This document shows, piece by piece, positions 52,588 through 60,895 of a stretch of 64,000 nucleotides of DNA. Within the stretch, counting starts at the first letter, position 1; each line of letters starts with the position of its first letter. The notes beneath the pieces are model-generated. The model saw only the letters and a list, made by a program, of their open reading frames with translations. It was not told the DNA's origin and ran no database searches. Origin of the DNA: Agromyces bracchium (lineage in GTDB: Bacteria; Actinomycetota; Actinomycetes; Actinomycetales; Microbacteriaceae). Where the stretch lies: positions 60,919-124,918 of the forward strand of contig NZ_WMLB01000011.1 in assembly GCF_009709675.1 (NCBI RefSeq), given 5' to 3'. Position numbers and translations under genes: made by a program.

Positions 52588-53532
52588 TCAGAGACCGAGC
52601 GTCTGCATGGTCGCGCGGATCGCGTCGCCGGATGCCGCGAGCAGTCCCGCCTCGGTTTCGGACATAGGCGTCTCGGCGATCGGGAACGCGCCGTTCCCCC
52701 CGACGACCGACGGCATCGACAGTGCGATCCCGTCGAGCCCGAAGGCACCGGAGTGCACCGTCGAGACGGGCAGCACCGCATGTTCGTCGTCGAGCAGCGC
52801 CTCGACGATGCGCGCGCCCGACAGGCCGATCGCGTAGTTCGTCGCGCCCTTGCCGCGGATGACGGTGTACGCCGCGTTGCGCACCTCGGAGGCGATCCCG
52901 TCGAGCTCGTCGATCGAGAAGCGTTCGCCGCCCGTCCAGTCGAGGATCGGCACGGGTCCGATCCGCGCGTTCGACCACAGCGGGAACTCGGTGTCGCCGT
53001 GCTCGCCGACGATGTCGGCGTGCACGCTCGAGGTCATGACGCCGGCCCGCTTGGCGAGCAGCCAGCGCAGGCGCGACGTGTCGAGCACCGTGCCCGATCC
53101 GATCACCCGCTCGGGAGGGAGGCCGCTGATGCGCTGCGCGGCGACGGTGAGCACGTCGACCGGGTTGGTCACGAGCACGTAGATCGCGTCGGGCGCGCGC
53201 TCGAGCAGTTGCGGCAGCAGCCGCTCGAGGATCCCGACGTTCGTGCCCGCGAGCTCCATACGACTCTGTCCGGGCTGCTGCTTGGCACCGGCCGTGATCA
53301 CCACGACGTGCGAGTCGGCCACCACGTCGAGATCGGCGCCGCCGATCACGTTCGACCGCGTGAACTGCGTGCCGTGCGCGAGATCGAGCACCTCGGCCTC
53401 GACCTTCTCGGCCGCGATGTCATACAGCGCCACCTGGTTCGCCGACTCCCGGATGAGCGACGCGTACACGAGGCTCGCGCCGACGCTTCCGGCCCCGATG
53501 ACGCTGAGCTTGGAGTTCTCGATGACCGCCAT
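52588..53532 (-). CDS. ldh: L-lactate dehydrogenase
   Basis: Interconverts pyruvate and lactate with NADH, 314 aa. NAD-binding VIGAGSVGASLVYA, substrate-loop AGAKQQPGQSR (Gln at the specificity position, so LDH not MDH), GSGTVLDTSRLR with the catalytic-dyad Asp and substrate Arg, and the active-site His in VGEHGDTEFPLWS are seen. Start ATG 53532 follows a weak ribosome site. It is downstream of the guaA terminator, so it is transcribed separately. Confidence 0.95.
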   Translation of the reverse strand: MAVIENSKLSVIGAGSVGASLVYASLIRESANQVALYDIAAEKVEAEVLDLAHGTQFTRSNVIGGADLDVVADSHVVVITAGAKQQPGQSRMELAGTNVGILERLLPQLLERAPDAIYVLVTNPVDVLTVAAQRISGLPPERVIGSGTVLDTSRLRWLLAKRAGVMTSSVHADIVGEHGDTEFPLWSNARIGPVPILDWTGGERFSIDELDGIASEVRNAAYTVIRGKGATNYAIGLSGARIVEALLDDEHAVLPVSTVHSGAFGLDGIALSMPSVVGGNGAFPIAETPMSETEAGLLAASGDAIRATMQTLGL

Positions 53533-53575
53533 GCGGCCATGCTCGCAGATGCGTCCGGCGGATGCCACGGCACGA

Positions 53576-53609
53576 CGGAGGGCGCGGACCCCGCGGTCCG
53601 CGCCCTCCG
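53576..53609 (-). terminator. Terminator after guaA
   Basis: A perfect 15-bp stem (53576-53590 with 53595-53609, 4-nt loop) lies 26 nt after the guaA stop codon. Confidence 0.88.
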
Positions 53610-53634
53610 GCTCAGGTCGCGCGCTCGCGCGGCC

Positions 53635-55212
53635 TCACTCCCACTCGATGGTCCCCGGCGGCTTCGACGTGACGTCGAGCACGACGCGGTTGACCTCGCG
53701 CACCTCGTTGGTGATGCGGTTGGAGATCTTCGCGAGCACGTCGTAGGGCAGGCGCGTCCAGTCGGCGGTCATCGCGTCCTCCGATGAGACCGGGCGCAGC
53801 ACGATGGGGTGGCCGTAGGTGCGGCCGTCGCCCTGCACGCCGACCGAGCGCACGTCGGCGAGCAGCACCACGGGGCACTGCCAGATCTCGTCGTCGAGGC
53901 CGGCGGCGGTGAGCTCCGCTCGCGCGATGGCGTCGGCCTCGCGCAGCACCTCGAGGCGGTCGCGGGTGACCTCGCCGACGATGCGGATGCCGAGGCCGGG
54001 CCCGGGGAACGGCTGGCGGCCGACGATCGCCTCGGGCAGGCCGAGCTCGCGGCCGATGGCGCGCACCTCGTCCTTGAAGAGCGTGCGAAGCGGCTCGACG
54101 AGCTCGAACTGCAGGTCTTCCGGAAGCCCGCCGACGTTGTGGTGGCTCTTGATGTTCGCGGTGCCCGTGCCCCCGCCCGACTCGACGACGTCGGGGTAGA
54201 GCGTGCCCTGCACGAGGAACTTCACGGCCTCGCCGTGCGCCGCGGCCTCGGCGATCAGGTCGCGCTCGGCCTGCTCGAACGCGCGGATGAACTCGCGCCC
54301 GATGATCTTGCGCTTCTCCTCGGGGTCGGTGACGCCCTCGAGCGCGGCGAGGAAGGTGTCGGCCGCATCGACGGTCACGAGGCGCACGCCGGTCGCGGCG
54401 ACGTAGTCCTGCTGAACCTGCTCGCGCTCGCCCTTGCGGAGGAGCCCGTGGTCGACGAACACCGCCGTGAGCTGGTCGCCGACGGCTTCGTGCACGAGCG
54501 CCGTCGAGACGGCGGAGTCGACGCCGCCCGAGAGCGCGGAGATGACCCGTGCCGACCCGACCTGCGCGCGGATCCGCTCGACCTGCTCGGCGATGACGTT
54601 GTCGGGGTTCCAGTCGGCGGCGATGCCGGCGGCCCGGTGCAGGAAGTTCTCGATCACGGCCTGGCCGAACGGCGAGTGCTTGACCTCGGGGTGCCACTGC
54701 ACGCCGTAGAAGCCCTGCTCGTCGTTCGCGAACGCCGCGACGGGCGTGGTCGCGGTCGAGGCGAGCACGTCGAACCCGTCGGGCGCGACCGCGACGGAGT
54801 CGCCGTGGCTCATCCAGACGGTCTGGTGCTCGGGCTGGCCGCCGAGCAGCGAGTTGTGGTCGTCGACGCGCACGGTGGCCGCGGTCGAGCCGTACTCGCG
54901 GTGGCCGGTGTGCGCGACCTCGCCGCCGAGCTGCTGGGCCATGACCTGGAAGCCGTAGCAGATGCCGAGCGTCGGCACCCCGAGCTCGAGGATGCCCGGG
55001 TCGAGCGAGGGCGCGCCGGGCTCGTACACCGACGACGGCCCGCCCGAGAGCACGATGCCGACCGGGTCCTTCGCGCGCACCTCGTCGGCCGTGATCGTGT
55101 GCGGCACGATCTCGGAGTAGACGGATGCCTCGCGCACGCGTCGCGCGATCAGCTGCGCGTACTGCGCGCCGAAGTCCACGACGAGGACGGGTCGCTGCTG
55201 GGTCTCGCTCAC
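53635..55212 (-). CDS. guaA: GMP synthase (glutamine-hydrolysing)
   Basis: Converts XMP to GMP, 525 aa. The class-I glutaminase domain has nucleophile Cys85 in [11 protein letters not shown] and the His-Glu in [10 protein letters not shown]; the ATP-PPase domain has the P-loop [11 protein letters not shown], followed by [11 protein letters not shown]; the dimerisation domain ends with the conserved C-terminus [17 protein letters not shown]. The GTG start overlaps the stop of the DUF3817 gene (GTGA). Ends with a strong terminator. Confidence 0.98.
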   Translation of the reverse strand: MSETQQRPVLVVDFGAQYAQLIARRVREASVYSEIVPHTITADEVRAKDPVGIVLSGGPSSVYEPGAPSLDPGILELGVPTLGICYGFQVMAQQLGGEVAHTGHREYGSTAATVRVDDHNSLLGGQPEHQTVWMSHGDSVAVAPDGFDVLASTATTPVAAFANDEQGFYGVQWHPEVKHSPFGQAVIENFLHRAAGIAADWNPDNVIAEQVERIRAQVGSARVISALSGGVDSAVSTALVHEAVGDQLTAVFVDHGLLRKGEREQVQQDYVAATGVRLVTVDAADTFLAALEGVTDPEEKRKIIGREFIRAFEQAERDLIAEAAAHGEAVKFLVQGTLYPDVVESGGGTGTANIKSHHNVGGLPEDLQFELVEPLRTLFKDEVRAIGRELGLPEAIVGRQPFPGPGLGIRIVGEVTRDRLEVLREADAIARAELTAAGLDDEIWQCPVVLLADVRSVGVQGDGRTYGHPIVLRPVSSEDAMTADWTRLPYDVLAKISNRITNEVREVNRVVLDVTSKPPGTIEWE

Positions 55213-55751
55213 TGGGCGGCCTCCACGGGCTCGGAATCGGTGTCGGAGTCGGAGTCGGAATCGGTCGCGTCGCCGGCCGCGCCGGGAGCGGCCGCGGGTG
55301 CGGCGGTCGCCGCGGCATCCGCTTCACGCGCCGCGAGGTAGCCGCGGACCTCGCGCCCGATCCGGGCCTCGAGGATGAACGAGAGGAACGGCACGATGCC
55401 GCCCGAGGCGAGCACGAGTAGGCGCCAGAACGGCCAGCGCATGAGGCTCCACAGGCGGAAGTTGCTGAACAGGTACACGACGTAGAACCAGCCGTGCGCG
55501 ATGAGGATGCCGGCCGAGAGGTTCACGCCCGTGCCGGTCGACTCCAGCCCCTCGGCCGTCTCGACGACGGGCTCGAACGAGAGCACGCCGTTCGGGCCGA
55601 ACGCGTAGAGCTCGAGGTGCCAGACGTACTTCAGCAGCATCTCCGCGCAGAGCAGGAGGAGCATGACGCCCGTGATGACCGAGGCCACCATGTAGAACTT
55701 GAGGGCCCCGCGGATGCGCGGGAATTCAGCCGGTTTGGGCTCGAGGGGCAT
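55209..55751 (-). CDS. DUF3817 membrane protein
   Basis: A 180-aa protein with three helices (about 20-40, 80-100, 112-130), characteristic [22 protein letters not shown] and [11 protein letters not shown] segments, and a C-terminal Ala-rich then Asp/Ser-rich tail ([12 protein letters not shown]). DUF3817 proteins are routinely encoded next to guaA in actinobacteria; function is unknown. ATG 55751 begins the conserved region. The acidic tail is encoded by a hexanucleotide repeat and is an add-on to the family. Confidence 0.9.
   Translation of the reverse strand: MPLEPKPAEFPRIRGALKFYMVASVITGVMLLLLCAEMLLKYVWHLELYAFGPNGVLSFEPVVETAEGLESTGTGVNLSAGILIAHGWFYVVYLFSNFRLWSLMRWPFWRLLVLASGGIVPFLSFILEARIGREVRGYLAAREADAAATAAPAAAPGAAGDATDSDSDSDTDSEPVEAAQ
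55231..55266 (-). repeat. Hexanucleotide repeat encoding an Asp-Ser tail
   Basis: Six imperfect copies of TCGGAG/TCGGAA (36 bp) lie in the 3' end of the DUF3817 gene and encode alternating Asp-Ser/Thr. The length may vary by slippage without frameshift. Confidence 0.7.
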
Positions 55752-55834
55752 GGCGTCCAGTCTACGTGGCGCCCGGCTGGACGATGGCCGTGACTGATGC
55801 CGCGCTCCGGCGCCGCACGCGGCCGTGCGCGCCG

Positions 55835-56797
55835 CTACGAGCCGACGAGTTCGCGCGGCACCACGAACACGTCGACGAGGGCGCCGCCGCGCCAGAGCGT
55901 CATCTCGACCTCGCGGTCGATCGCGCCCTCGACCATGAGCCGCTGGATCGAGGTCGCGGTCACGATGCCCGTGCCGTCGAGGCTCACGGCGATGTCGCCC
56001 GGCCGGATCCCGGCGACCTCGGCGGGACTGCCGTCGACGACGCCCGTGACCTGCAGCCCGGTCGTCGAGCCGACCCGTTCGGCGAGCTCCGGCGCGAGGC
56101 GCACCTGCGCGCCCGCGATGCCGAGCCACGCGCGGCGCACGCGCCCGTGCGCGACGAGCGCGTCGATGATCTCGCGCGTCGCGGGGTTGATCGGCACCGC
56201 GAGCCCCAGGCCGACGCCCGCGACCGCGGTGTTGACGCCGACCATCCGCCCGGTCCCGTCGGCGAGCGCGCCGCCGCTGTTGCCGGGATTCAGCGCGGCA
56301 TCCGTCTGGATGACCTCGTCGACGACGCGGCCCGCGGCCGTCGGCAGCGAACGGCCGAGGTTCGAGACGATGCCCGCGGTGACGCTGCCGGCGAGACCGA
56401 GCGGCGTGCCGAGCGCGACGACGAGCTGCCCGACCCGGAGCGTCCGGGCGTCGCCGAGCGGCACGGCGGGCGGCACGGGGCCGTGGGCGCGGAGCACCGC
56501 GAGGTCGGACAGCGGATCGCGCCCGATCACCTCGGCGTCGGCCTCGGTGCCGTCGCCGAACGCGGCCTCGGCGCGGTCGGCGCCCGCGACGACGTGCGCC
56601 GAGGTGAGCAGGATGCCGTCGGCCGACACGACGCTCGCGCTGCCCGTGCCCTGGCCGCGACGCGAGCGCACCGCGAGGCTGGCCATGCTCGGCAACAGGC
56701 CGCCCGCGACCCGGGTCACCACGCGCGAGTAGGCGTCGAGCGGGTCCTCGGCGCGCTCCGCGTCGGGCCCGACCGGTTCCAGATCGTCATCGCCCAC
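55835..56797 (-). CDS. S1C-family trypsin-like protease with PDZ domain, no export signal
   Basis: HtrA/DegP-like serine protease, 320 aa from GTG 56797. Catalytic triad: His in LLTSAHVVAG, Asp in DPLSDLAVLR, Ser in LNPGNSGGAL; a single PDZ domain (about 230-318; TTGLQVTGVVDGSPAEVAGI, then GDIAVSLDG). The first 40 residues are acidic with no hydrophobic segment, so unlike most actinobacterial HtrA proteins there is no membrane anchor or signal peptide; the protein would be cytoplasmic unless the start is misread. Upstream frame also lacks a helix. It lies between SURF1 and DUF3817 genes. Confidence 0.88.
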   Translation of the reverse strand: MGDDDLEPVGPDAERAEDPLDAYSRVVTRVAGGLLPSMASLAVRSRRGQGTGSASVVSADGILLTSAHVVAGADRAEAAFGDGTEADAEVIGRDPLSDLAVLRAHGPVPPAVPLGDARTLRVGQLVVALGTPLGLAGSVTAGIVSNLGRSLPTAAGRVVDEVIQTDAALNPGNSGGALADGTGRMVGVNTAVAGVGLGLAVPINPATREIIDALVAHGRVRRAWLGIAGAQVRLAPELAERVGSTTGLQVTGVVDGSPAEVAGIRPGDIAVSLDGTGIVTATSIQRLMVEGAIDREVEMTLWRGGALVDVFVVPRELVGS

Positions 56798-56861
56798 ACC
56801 GGCATCCTCACCCCGCCGGCGGATGCCGCGTCCGGAGTTCGCCGACGGCGGAAACGCCTGC

Positions 56862-57692
56862 TCAGTCCCGGGTCGCGTCGGCCGGCGCCGCGGCATCAGA
56901 CGCCGCGTCGGCCTGCCCGGCCTCCTCGGCCGCGAGCTCGGCCTCCTCGCGCTCGCGCTGCACGGCGTCCTTGACGAGCCGGTACCAGAGGAACACCGCG
57001 AAGCCCGCGAACACGACCCACTCGACCGCGTAGAACACGTTGAGCCAGTTGAGCTCGGACTCCTGCAGCGGCGGCGGCGAATCGATCGCGTCGAGACCGG
57101 CCGCGGGCTCGGTCGCGGTGACATAGCCGAAGTACACGGGCCGGTCGTCGTAGTCGGCCCAGACGTTGATGAGGTGCGCGACCGCGACGGTCGTCATCGC
57201 CTGCGGGTCATCGCCCTCGTCGGGCGCCACGGGTGCCTCGCTCGGCAGGAACCGGCCGACGACCTCGATCTCGCCGGCGGATGCCGCGGCGCGGTCAACT
57301 TCGTCGAGCGCCGCGCGCGCGGTCTCCTCGTCGGCCGCCCAGCCGAGCGCGACGGGCAGCCCGCCGGCGGCGGCATCCGTCACCTCGAGGTGGGCGACCA
57401 CCCACCAGCCGGCGACGCCGTCGTTCAGGCGGCCCTGCACGAGCACGGTGTCGCCCGGCACGATCGTGCCGGTCACGGCGACGCGCTGGCCGGTCGCGGC
57501 CTGCTCGGTCGGCCCGTCGGGCTGCACGACCTCGCCGAAGGGGCGGACCTCCTCGGTGGGCCGCTCGACCACGATCGCCTGCTCGACGGCGCGGTCGACC
57601 TGCCACTGGGCGAGGAGCGCGAAGCCGGCTGCGATGCCGAGCGCAGCGAGCAGGGCGAGCACCCAGCGGGGGCGCAGCATCATCCGGAGCAT
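56862..57692 (-). CDS. SURF1-family protein
   Basis: Membrane protein linked to haem insertion in cytochrome aa3-type oxidase, 276 aa. An N-terminal helix (RWVLALLAALGIAAGFALLAQW), a beta-rich extracytoplasmic domain, the conserved ESELNWLNVFYAVEWVVFAGFAVFLWYR second helix, and an Ala/Glu-rich cytoplasmic tail fit the SURF1 topology. Two further in-frame ATGs near the start are alternatives. Location near guaA/guaB3 is usual in this family. Confidence 0.9.
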   Translation of the reverse strand: MLRMMLRPRWVLALLAALGIAAGFALLAQWQVDRAVEQAIVVERPTEEVRPFGEVVQPDGPTEQAATGQRVAVTGTIVPGDTVLVQGRLNDGVAGWWVVAHLEVTDAAAGGLPVALGWAADEETARAALDEVDRAAASAGEIEVVGRFLPSEAPVAPDEGDDPQAMTTVAVAHLINVWADYDDRPVYFGYVTATEPAAGLDAIDSPPPLQESELNWLNVFYAVEWVVFAGFAVFLWYRLVKDAVQREREEAELAAEEAGQADAASDAAAPADATRD

Positions 57693-57749
57693 GTCGCCCG
57701 AGATTCTAGCCGGGCCGGATGCGCGCCCCCTGCGAGGCCCCGCCCCGGC

Positions 57750-57832
57750 GGTCGAGTAGGCGCGCAGCGCCGTATCGAGACCCCGAGCCCGCGCAGCCCG
57801 GTCTCGATACGCGCCTTCGGTGCTACTCGACC
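57750..57832. repeat. REP/BIME-like intergenic palindromic element
   Basis: Two 33-bp half elements, 57750-57782 and 57800-57832, form an imperfect inverted repeat with 17 bp between. Each half begins GGTCGAGTAG and ends CGTATCGAGACC on its own strand. It fills most of the gap between glpD and the SURF1 gene. Related units recur at the right end of the window. Confidence 0.8.
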
Positions 57833-57842
57833 ACCGGCGAAC

Positions 57843-59573
57843 TCAGTCGACCTTCACGATGTCGGGCGCCTCGAGCCGCGCGCGGTCGGCCGCCTCGTCG
57901 TCGGGCTGCTCCTGCGACGCGCGCTCGGCCGCGACGCGCTGCAGGTAGCGCTCGACCTCGAGCGCTTCGCGGTCGGCGTCCCAGCCGAGCACCCCGGCCA
58001 TGAGCCTCGCGGCGACCGGCGCCGCCGAGACCCCGCGGTCCCACGCCTCGATCGAGATGCGGGTGCGCCTGGCGAGCACGTCGTCGAGGTGCAGCGCACC
58101 CTCGTGCGAGGCCGCGTACACGACCTCGGCGCCGAGGTAGTCGTCGGCGCCCGGCAGCGGCTCGCCGAGCTCGGGCGTCTCGCGGATGAGGTCGAGCAGC
58201 TCGTCGGTGAGCGTGCCGTAGCGGTTCAGCAGGTGCTCGATGCGCACCTTGTGCACGCCGAAGGCGCGGGCGATCTTGCCGCGCTTGTTCCACGCCGCCT
58301 GGTAGCCCTCGGCGCCGAGGAGCGGGATGTCCTGCGTCGTCGAGGCCGGTACGCGCCCGTCGAGCGCGTCGGCGGCCGCGTCGATCGCGTCCTTCGCCAT
58401 CACCCGGTAGGTCGTCCATTTGCCGCCGGCGACGACGACGAGCCCCGGCACGGTGTGCGCGACGACGTGCTCTCGCGAGAGCTTCGACGTCGACTCGCTC
58501 TCGCCGGCGAGCAGCGGCCGCAGCCCCGCGAACACGCCCTCGACGTCCTCGCGGCTGAGCGGGATCGCCATGACCGAGTTCACGTGCTCGAGCAGGTAGT
58601 CGATGTCGGCCGCGGTCGCGGCGGGATGCGCCTTGTCGAGGTTCCAGTCCGTGTCGGTCGTGCCGATGAGCCAGTGCCGACCCCACGGGATGACGAACAG
58701 CACGCTCTTCTCGGTGCGGAAGATCATGCCCATCGCCGACTGGATGCGGTCGCGCGGCACCACGAGGTGGATGCCCTTCGACGCGCGCACCTTGAACGTG
58801 CCGCGCTCCCCCACCATCCGCTGGGTGTCGTCGGTCCAGACGCCCGTCGCGTTCACGACCTGCTTCGCGCGGATCTCGAAGTGCTCATCGGTCTGGAGGT
58901 CGTGCGCCTGCACGCCCACGACGCGCTCGCCCACCTTGACGAATCCCTCGACCTTGACGCGGCTCGCGACGTGCGCGCCGTAGAACGAGGCCGTGCGGGC
59001 GAGGGAGGCCACGTACCGCGCGTCGTCGACCTGTGCGTCGTAGTACGTGAGCCCGCCGACGAGGGCGTCGCTCGAGAGCGACGGGATCGCGCGCATCACC
59101 TGGCGCTTCGAGAGGTGGCGGTGGTGCGGCACGCCCGGCGGGCGCCCGCCGGAGTAGCTGAAGACGTCGTAGAGCAGCATGCCGGCGCCGATGTAGACCC
59201 GCTCGAACACGCGCTTCTGCAACGGGTAGAGGAATCGGACGGGCTTGACGAGGTGCGGCGCGATGCGCTGCAGCAGCAGGCCGCGTTCGATGAGCGCCTC
59301 GCGCACGAGGCGGAAGTCGAGCTGTTCGAGGTAGCGGATGCCGCCGTGCACGAGCTTCGACGACCGGCTCGAGGTGCCCGACGCCCAGTCGCGCGCCTCG
59401 AGGAGCCCGGTCGACAGGCCCCTGGTCACCGAGTCGAGCGCGGCCCCCGTGCCGACGATGCCGCCGCCGACCACGAGGACGTCGAGTTCCTTCTCCTTGA
59501 GGCGGGCGATCGCCGCCTCGCGTTCCTCCGGCCCGAGCTTGTTCGAACGCGTCACCGACTTCAGTCTCGCCAT
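57843..59573 (-). CDS. glpD: Aerobic glycerol-3-phosphate dehydrogenase
   Basis: FAD-linked oxidation of glycerol-3-phosphate to DHAP at the membrane, 576 aa. The dinucleotide-binding motif VLVVGGGIVGTGAALD is at residues 34-49; SSRSSKLVHGGIRYLEQ, the catalytic-domain segment PWGRHWLIGTTDTDW and the C-terminal helical domain (about 440-560) are typical of GlpD. No glpF/glpK genes are adjacent. The GDPD at 47888 would supply its substrate. Confidence 0.96.
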   Translation of the reverse strand: MARLKSVTRSNKLGPEEREAAIARLKEKELDVLVVGGGIVGTGAALDSVTRGLSTGLLEARDWASGTSSRSSKLVHGGIRYLEQLDFRLVREALIERGLLLQRIAPHLVKPVRFLYPLQKRVFERVYIGAGMLLYDVFSYSGGRPPGVPHHRHLSKRQVMRAIPSLSSDALVGGLTYYDAQVDDARYVASLARTASFYGAHVASRVKVEGFVKVGERVVGVQAHDLQTDEHFEIRAKQVVNATGVWTDDTQRMVGERGTFKVRASKGIHLVVPRDRIQSAMGMIFRTEKSVLFVIPWGRHWLIGTTDTDWNLDKAHPAATAADIDYLLEHVNSVMAIPLSREDVEGVFAGLRPLLAGESESTSKLSREHVVAHTVPGLVVVAGGKWTTYRVMAKDAIDAAADALDGRVPASTTQDIPLLGAEGYQAAWNKRGKIARAFGVHKVRIEHLLNRYGTLTDELLDLIRETPELGEPLPGADDYLGAEVVYAASHEGALHLDDVLARRTRISIEAWDRGVSAAPVAARLMAGVLGWDADREALEVERYLQRVAAERASQEQPDDEAADRARLEAPDIVKVD

Positions 59574-59715
59574 CGTCGCTCCCCATCCCCGGGCGGACCG
59601 CGGCGGCCACGCCCGTCCGTCCCAACGCTACCCGCTCCCCGCGCGGGGCTGCCATGGAATCTGCTGGGACGCGACCCGGGTCGACAGCGGCGCCGGACCG
59701 GTGTAGGAGCGGGTG

Positions 59716-60840
59716 CTAGGCCGACTGGTACGGCGCGACGACGACCTCGACGCGCTGGAACTCCTTGAGGTCGGAGTACCCGGTCGTCGCCATCGACTTG
59801 CGGAGCGCACCGACGAGGTTCGCCGTGCCGTCGGCGGCCGGCGCAGGCCCGTAGAGGATCTCCTCGAGCGGGGCGACCTGGCCGACCTGCACGCGCTGGC
59901 CGCGCGGCAGCTTCGAGTGGTGCGCCTCGGGCCCCCAGTGCCATCCGCCGCCGGGTGCGTCGGTCGCACGAGCGAGCGCAGCGCCCAGCATGACCGCGTC
60001 GGCGCCGCACGCGACGGCCTTCACGATGTCGCCCGCCGCACCGACGCCGCCGTCGGCGATGACGTGCACGTACCGGCCGCCGGACTCGTCGAGGTAGTCG
60101 CGACGCGCGCCCGCGACATCCGCCACCGCAGTGGCCATGGGGGCGTGGATGCCGAGCGTCGCGCGCGTGGTCGAGGCCGCGCCACCGCCGAAGCCGACGA
60201 GCACACCGGCAGCGCCCGTGCGCATGAGGTGCAGGGCCGCGGTGTACGTCGCCGCGCCGCCGACGATCACGGGCACGTCGAGCTCGTAGATGAACTTCTT
60301 GAGGTTCAGCGGCTCGACGCTCTTCGAGACGTGCTCGGCCGACACCGTGGTGCCGCGGATCACGAACAGGTCGACGCCCGCGGCGACGACGGTCTCGTAG
60401 AGCTCTTGGGTGCGCTGCGGCGAGAGCGCGCCCGCGACGGTCACGCCCGCCGCGCGGATCTCGGCGAGGCGCTCGGTGACGAGGTCGGGCTTGATCGGCT
60501 CGGCGTACAGCTCCTGCATGCGCGCCGTCGCCCGCTCGTCGCTCAGGTTGCGGATCTCGGCGAGCGCGGGCTCGGGGTTCTCGTACCTGGTCCAGAGGCC
60601 CTCGAGGTCGAGCACGCCGAGGCCGCCGAGCTGGCCCATCATGATCGCCGTCTGCGGCGAGACGACCGAGTCCATCGGCGCGGCGAGGAACGGGATGTCG
60701 AACTGGTACGCGTCGATCGACCAGCCGACCGAGACGTCCTCCGGGTCACGGGTGCGCCGGCTCGGCACGATGGCGATGTCGTCGAACGCGTAGACGCGAC
60801 GGCCCCGCTTGGAGCGGCCGATCTCGATCTCCTGGGTCAC
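59716..60840 (-). CDS. guaB3: GuaB3-family IMP-dehydrogenase-related protein
   Basis: A 374-aa IMPDH/GMP-reductase-like barrel without CBS domains; the actinobacterial guaB3 gene. FDDIAIVPSRRTRDPEDVS starts the family, with PVIVGGAATYTAALHLM, HVIADGGVGAAGDIVKA and the C-terminal VGALRKSMATTGYSDLKEFQ. The loop that carries the catalytic Cys in IMPDH (GSICTTR) reads GGAASTTR here, with Ser in place of Cys by my alignment, so classical IMPDH chemistry is doubtful. GTG start. Neighbour of guaA region and ABC-F gene, standard context. Confidence 0.93.
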   Translation of the reverse strand: MTQEIEIGRSKRGRRVYAFDDIAIVPSRRTRDPEDVSVGWSIDAYQFDIPFLAAPMDSVVSPQTAIMMGQLGGLGVLDLEGLWTRYENPEPALAEIRNLSDERATARMQELYAEPIKPDLVTERLAEIRAAGVTVAGALSPQRTQELYETVVAAGVDLFVIRGTTVSAEHVSKSVEPLNLKKFIYELDVPVIVGGAATYTAALHLMRTGAAGVLVGFGGGAASTTRATLGIHAPMATAVADVAGARRDYLDESGGRYVHVIADGGVGAAGDIVKAVACGADAVMLGAALARATDAPGGGWHWGPEAHHSKLPRGQRVQVGQVAPLEEILYGPAPAADGTANLVGALRKSMATTGYSDLKEFQRVEVVVAPYQSA

Positions 60841-60895
60841 CGTTCAACCCTACCCAAGGGCCCCGACGTGCGACACGGATGCCTCGGGCGCACGC

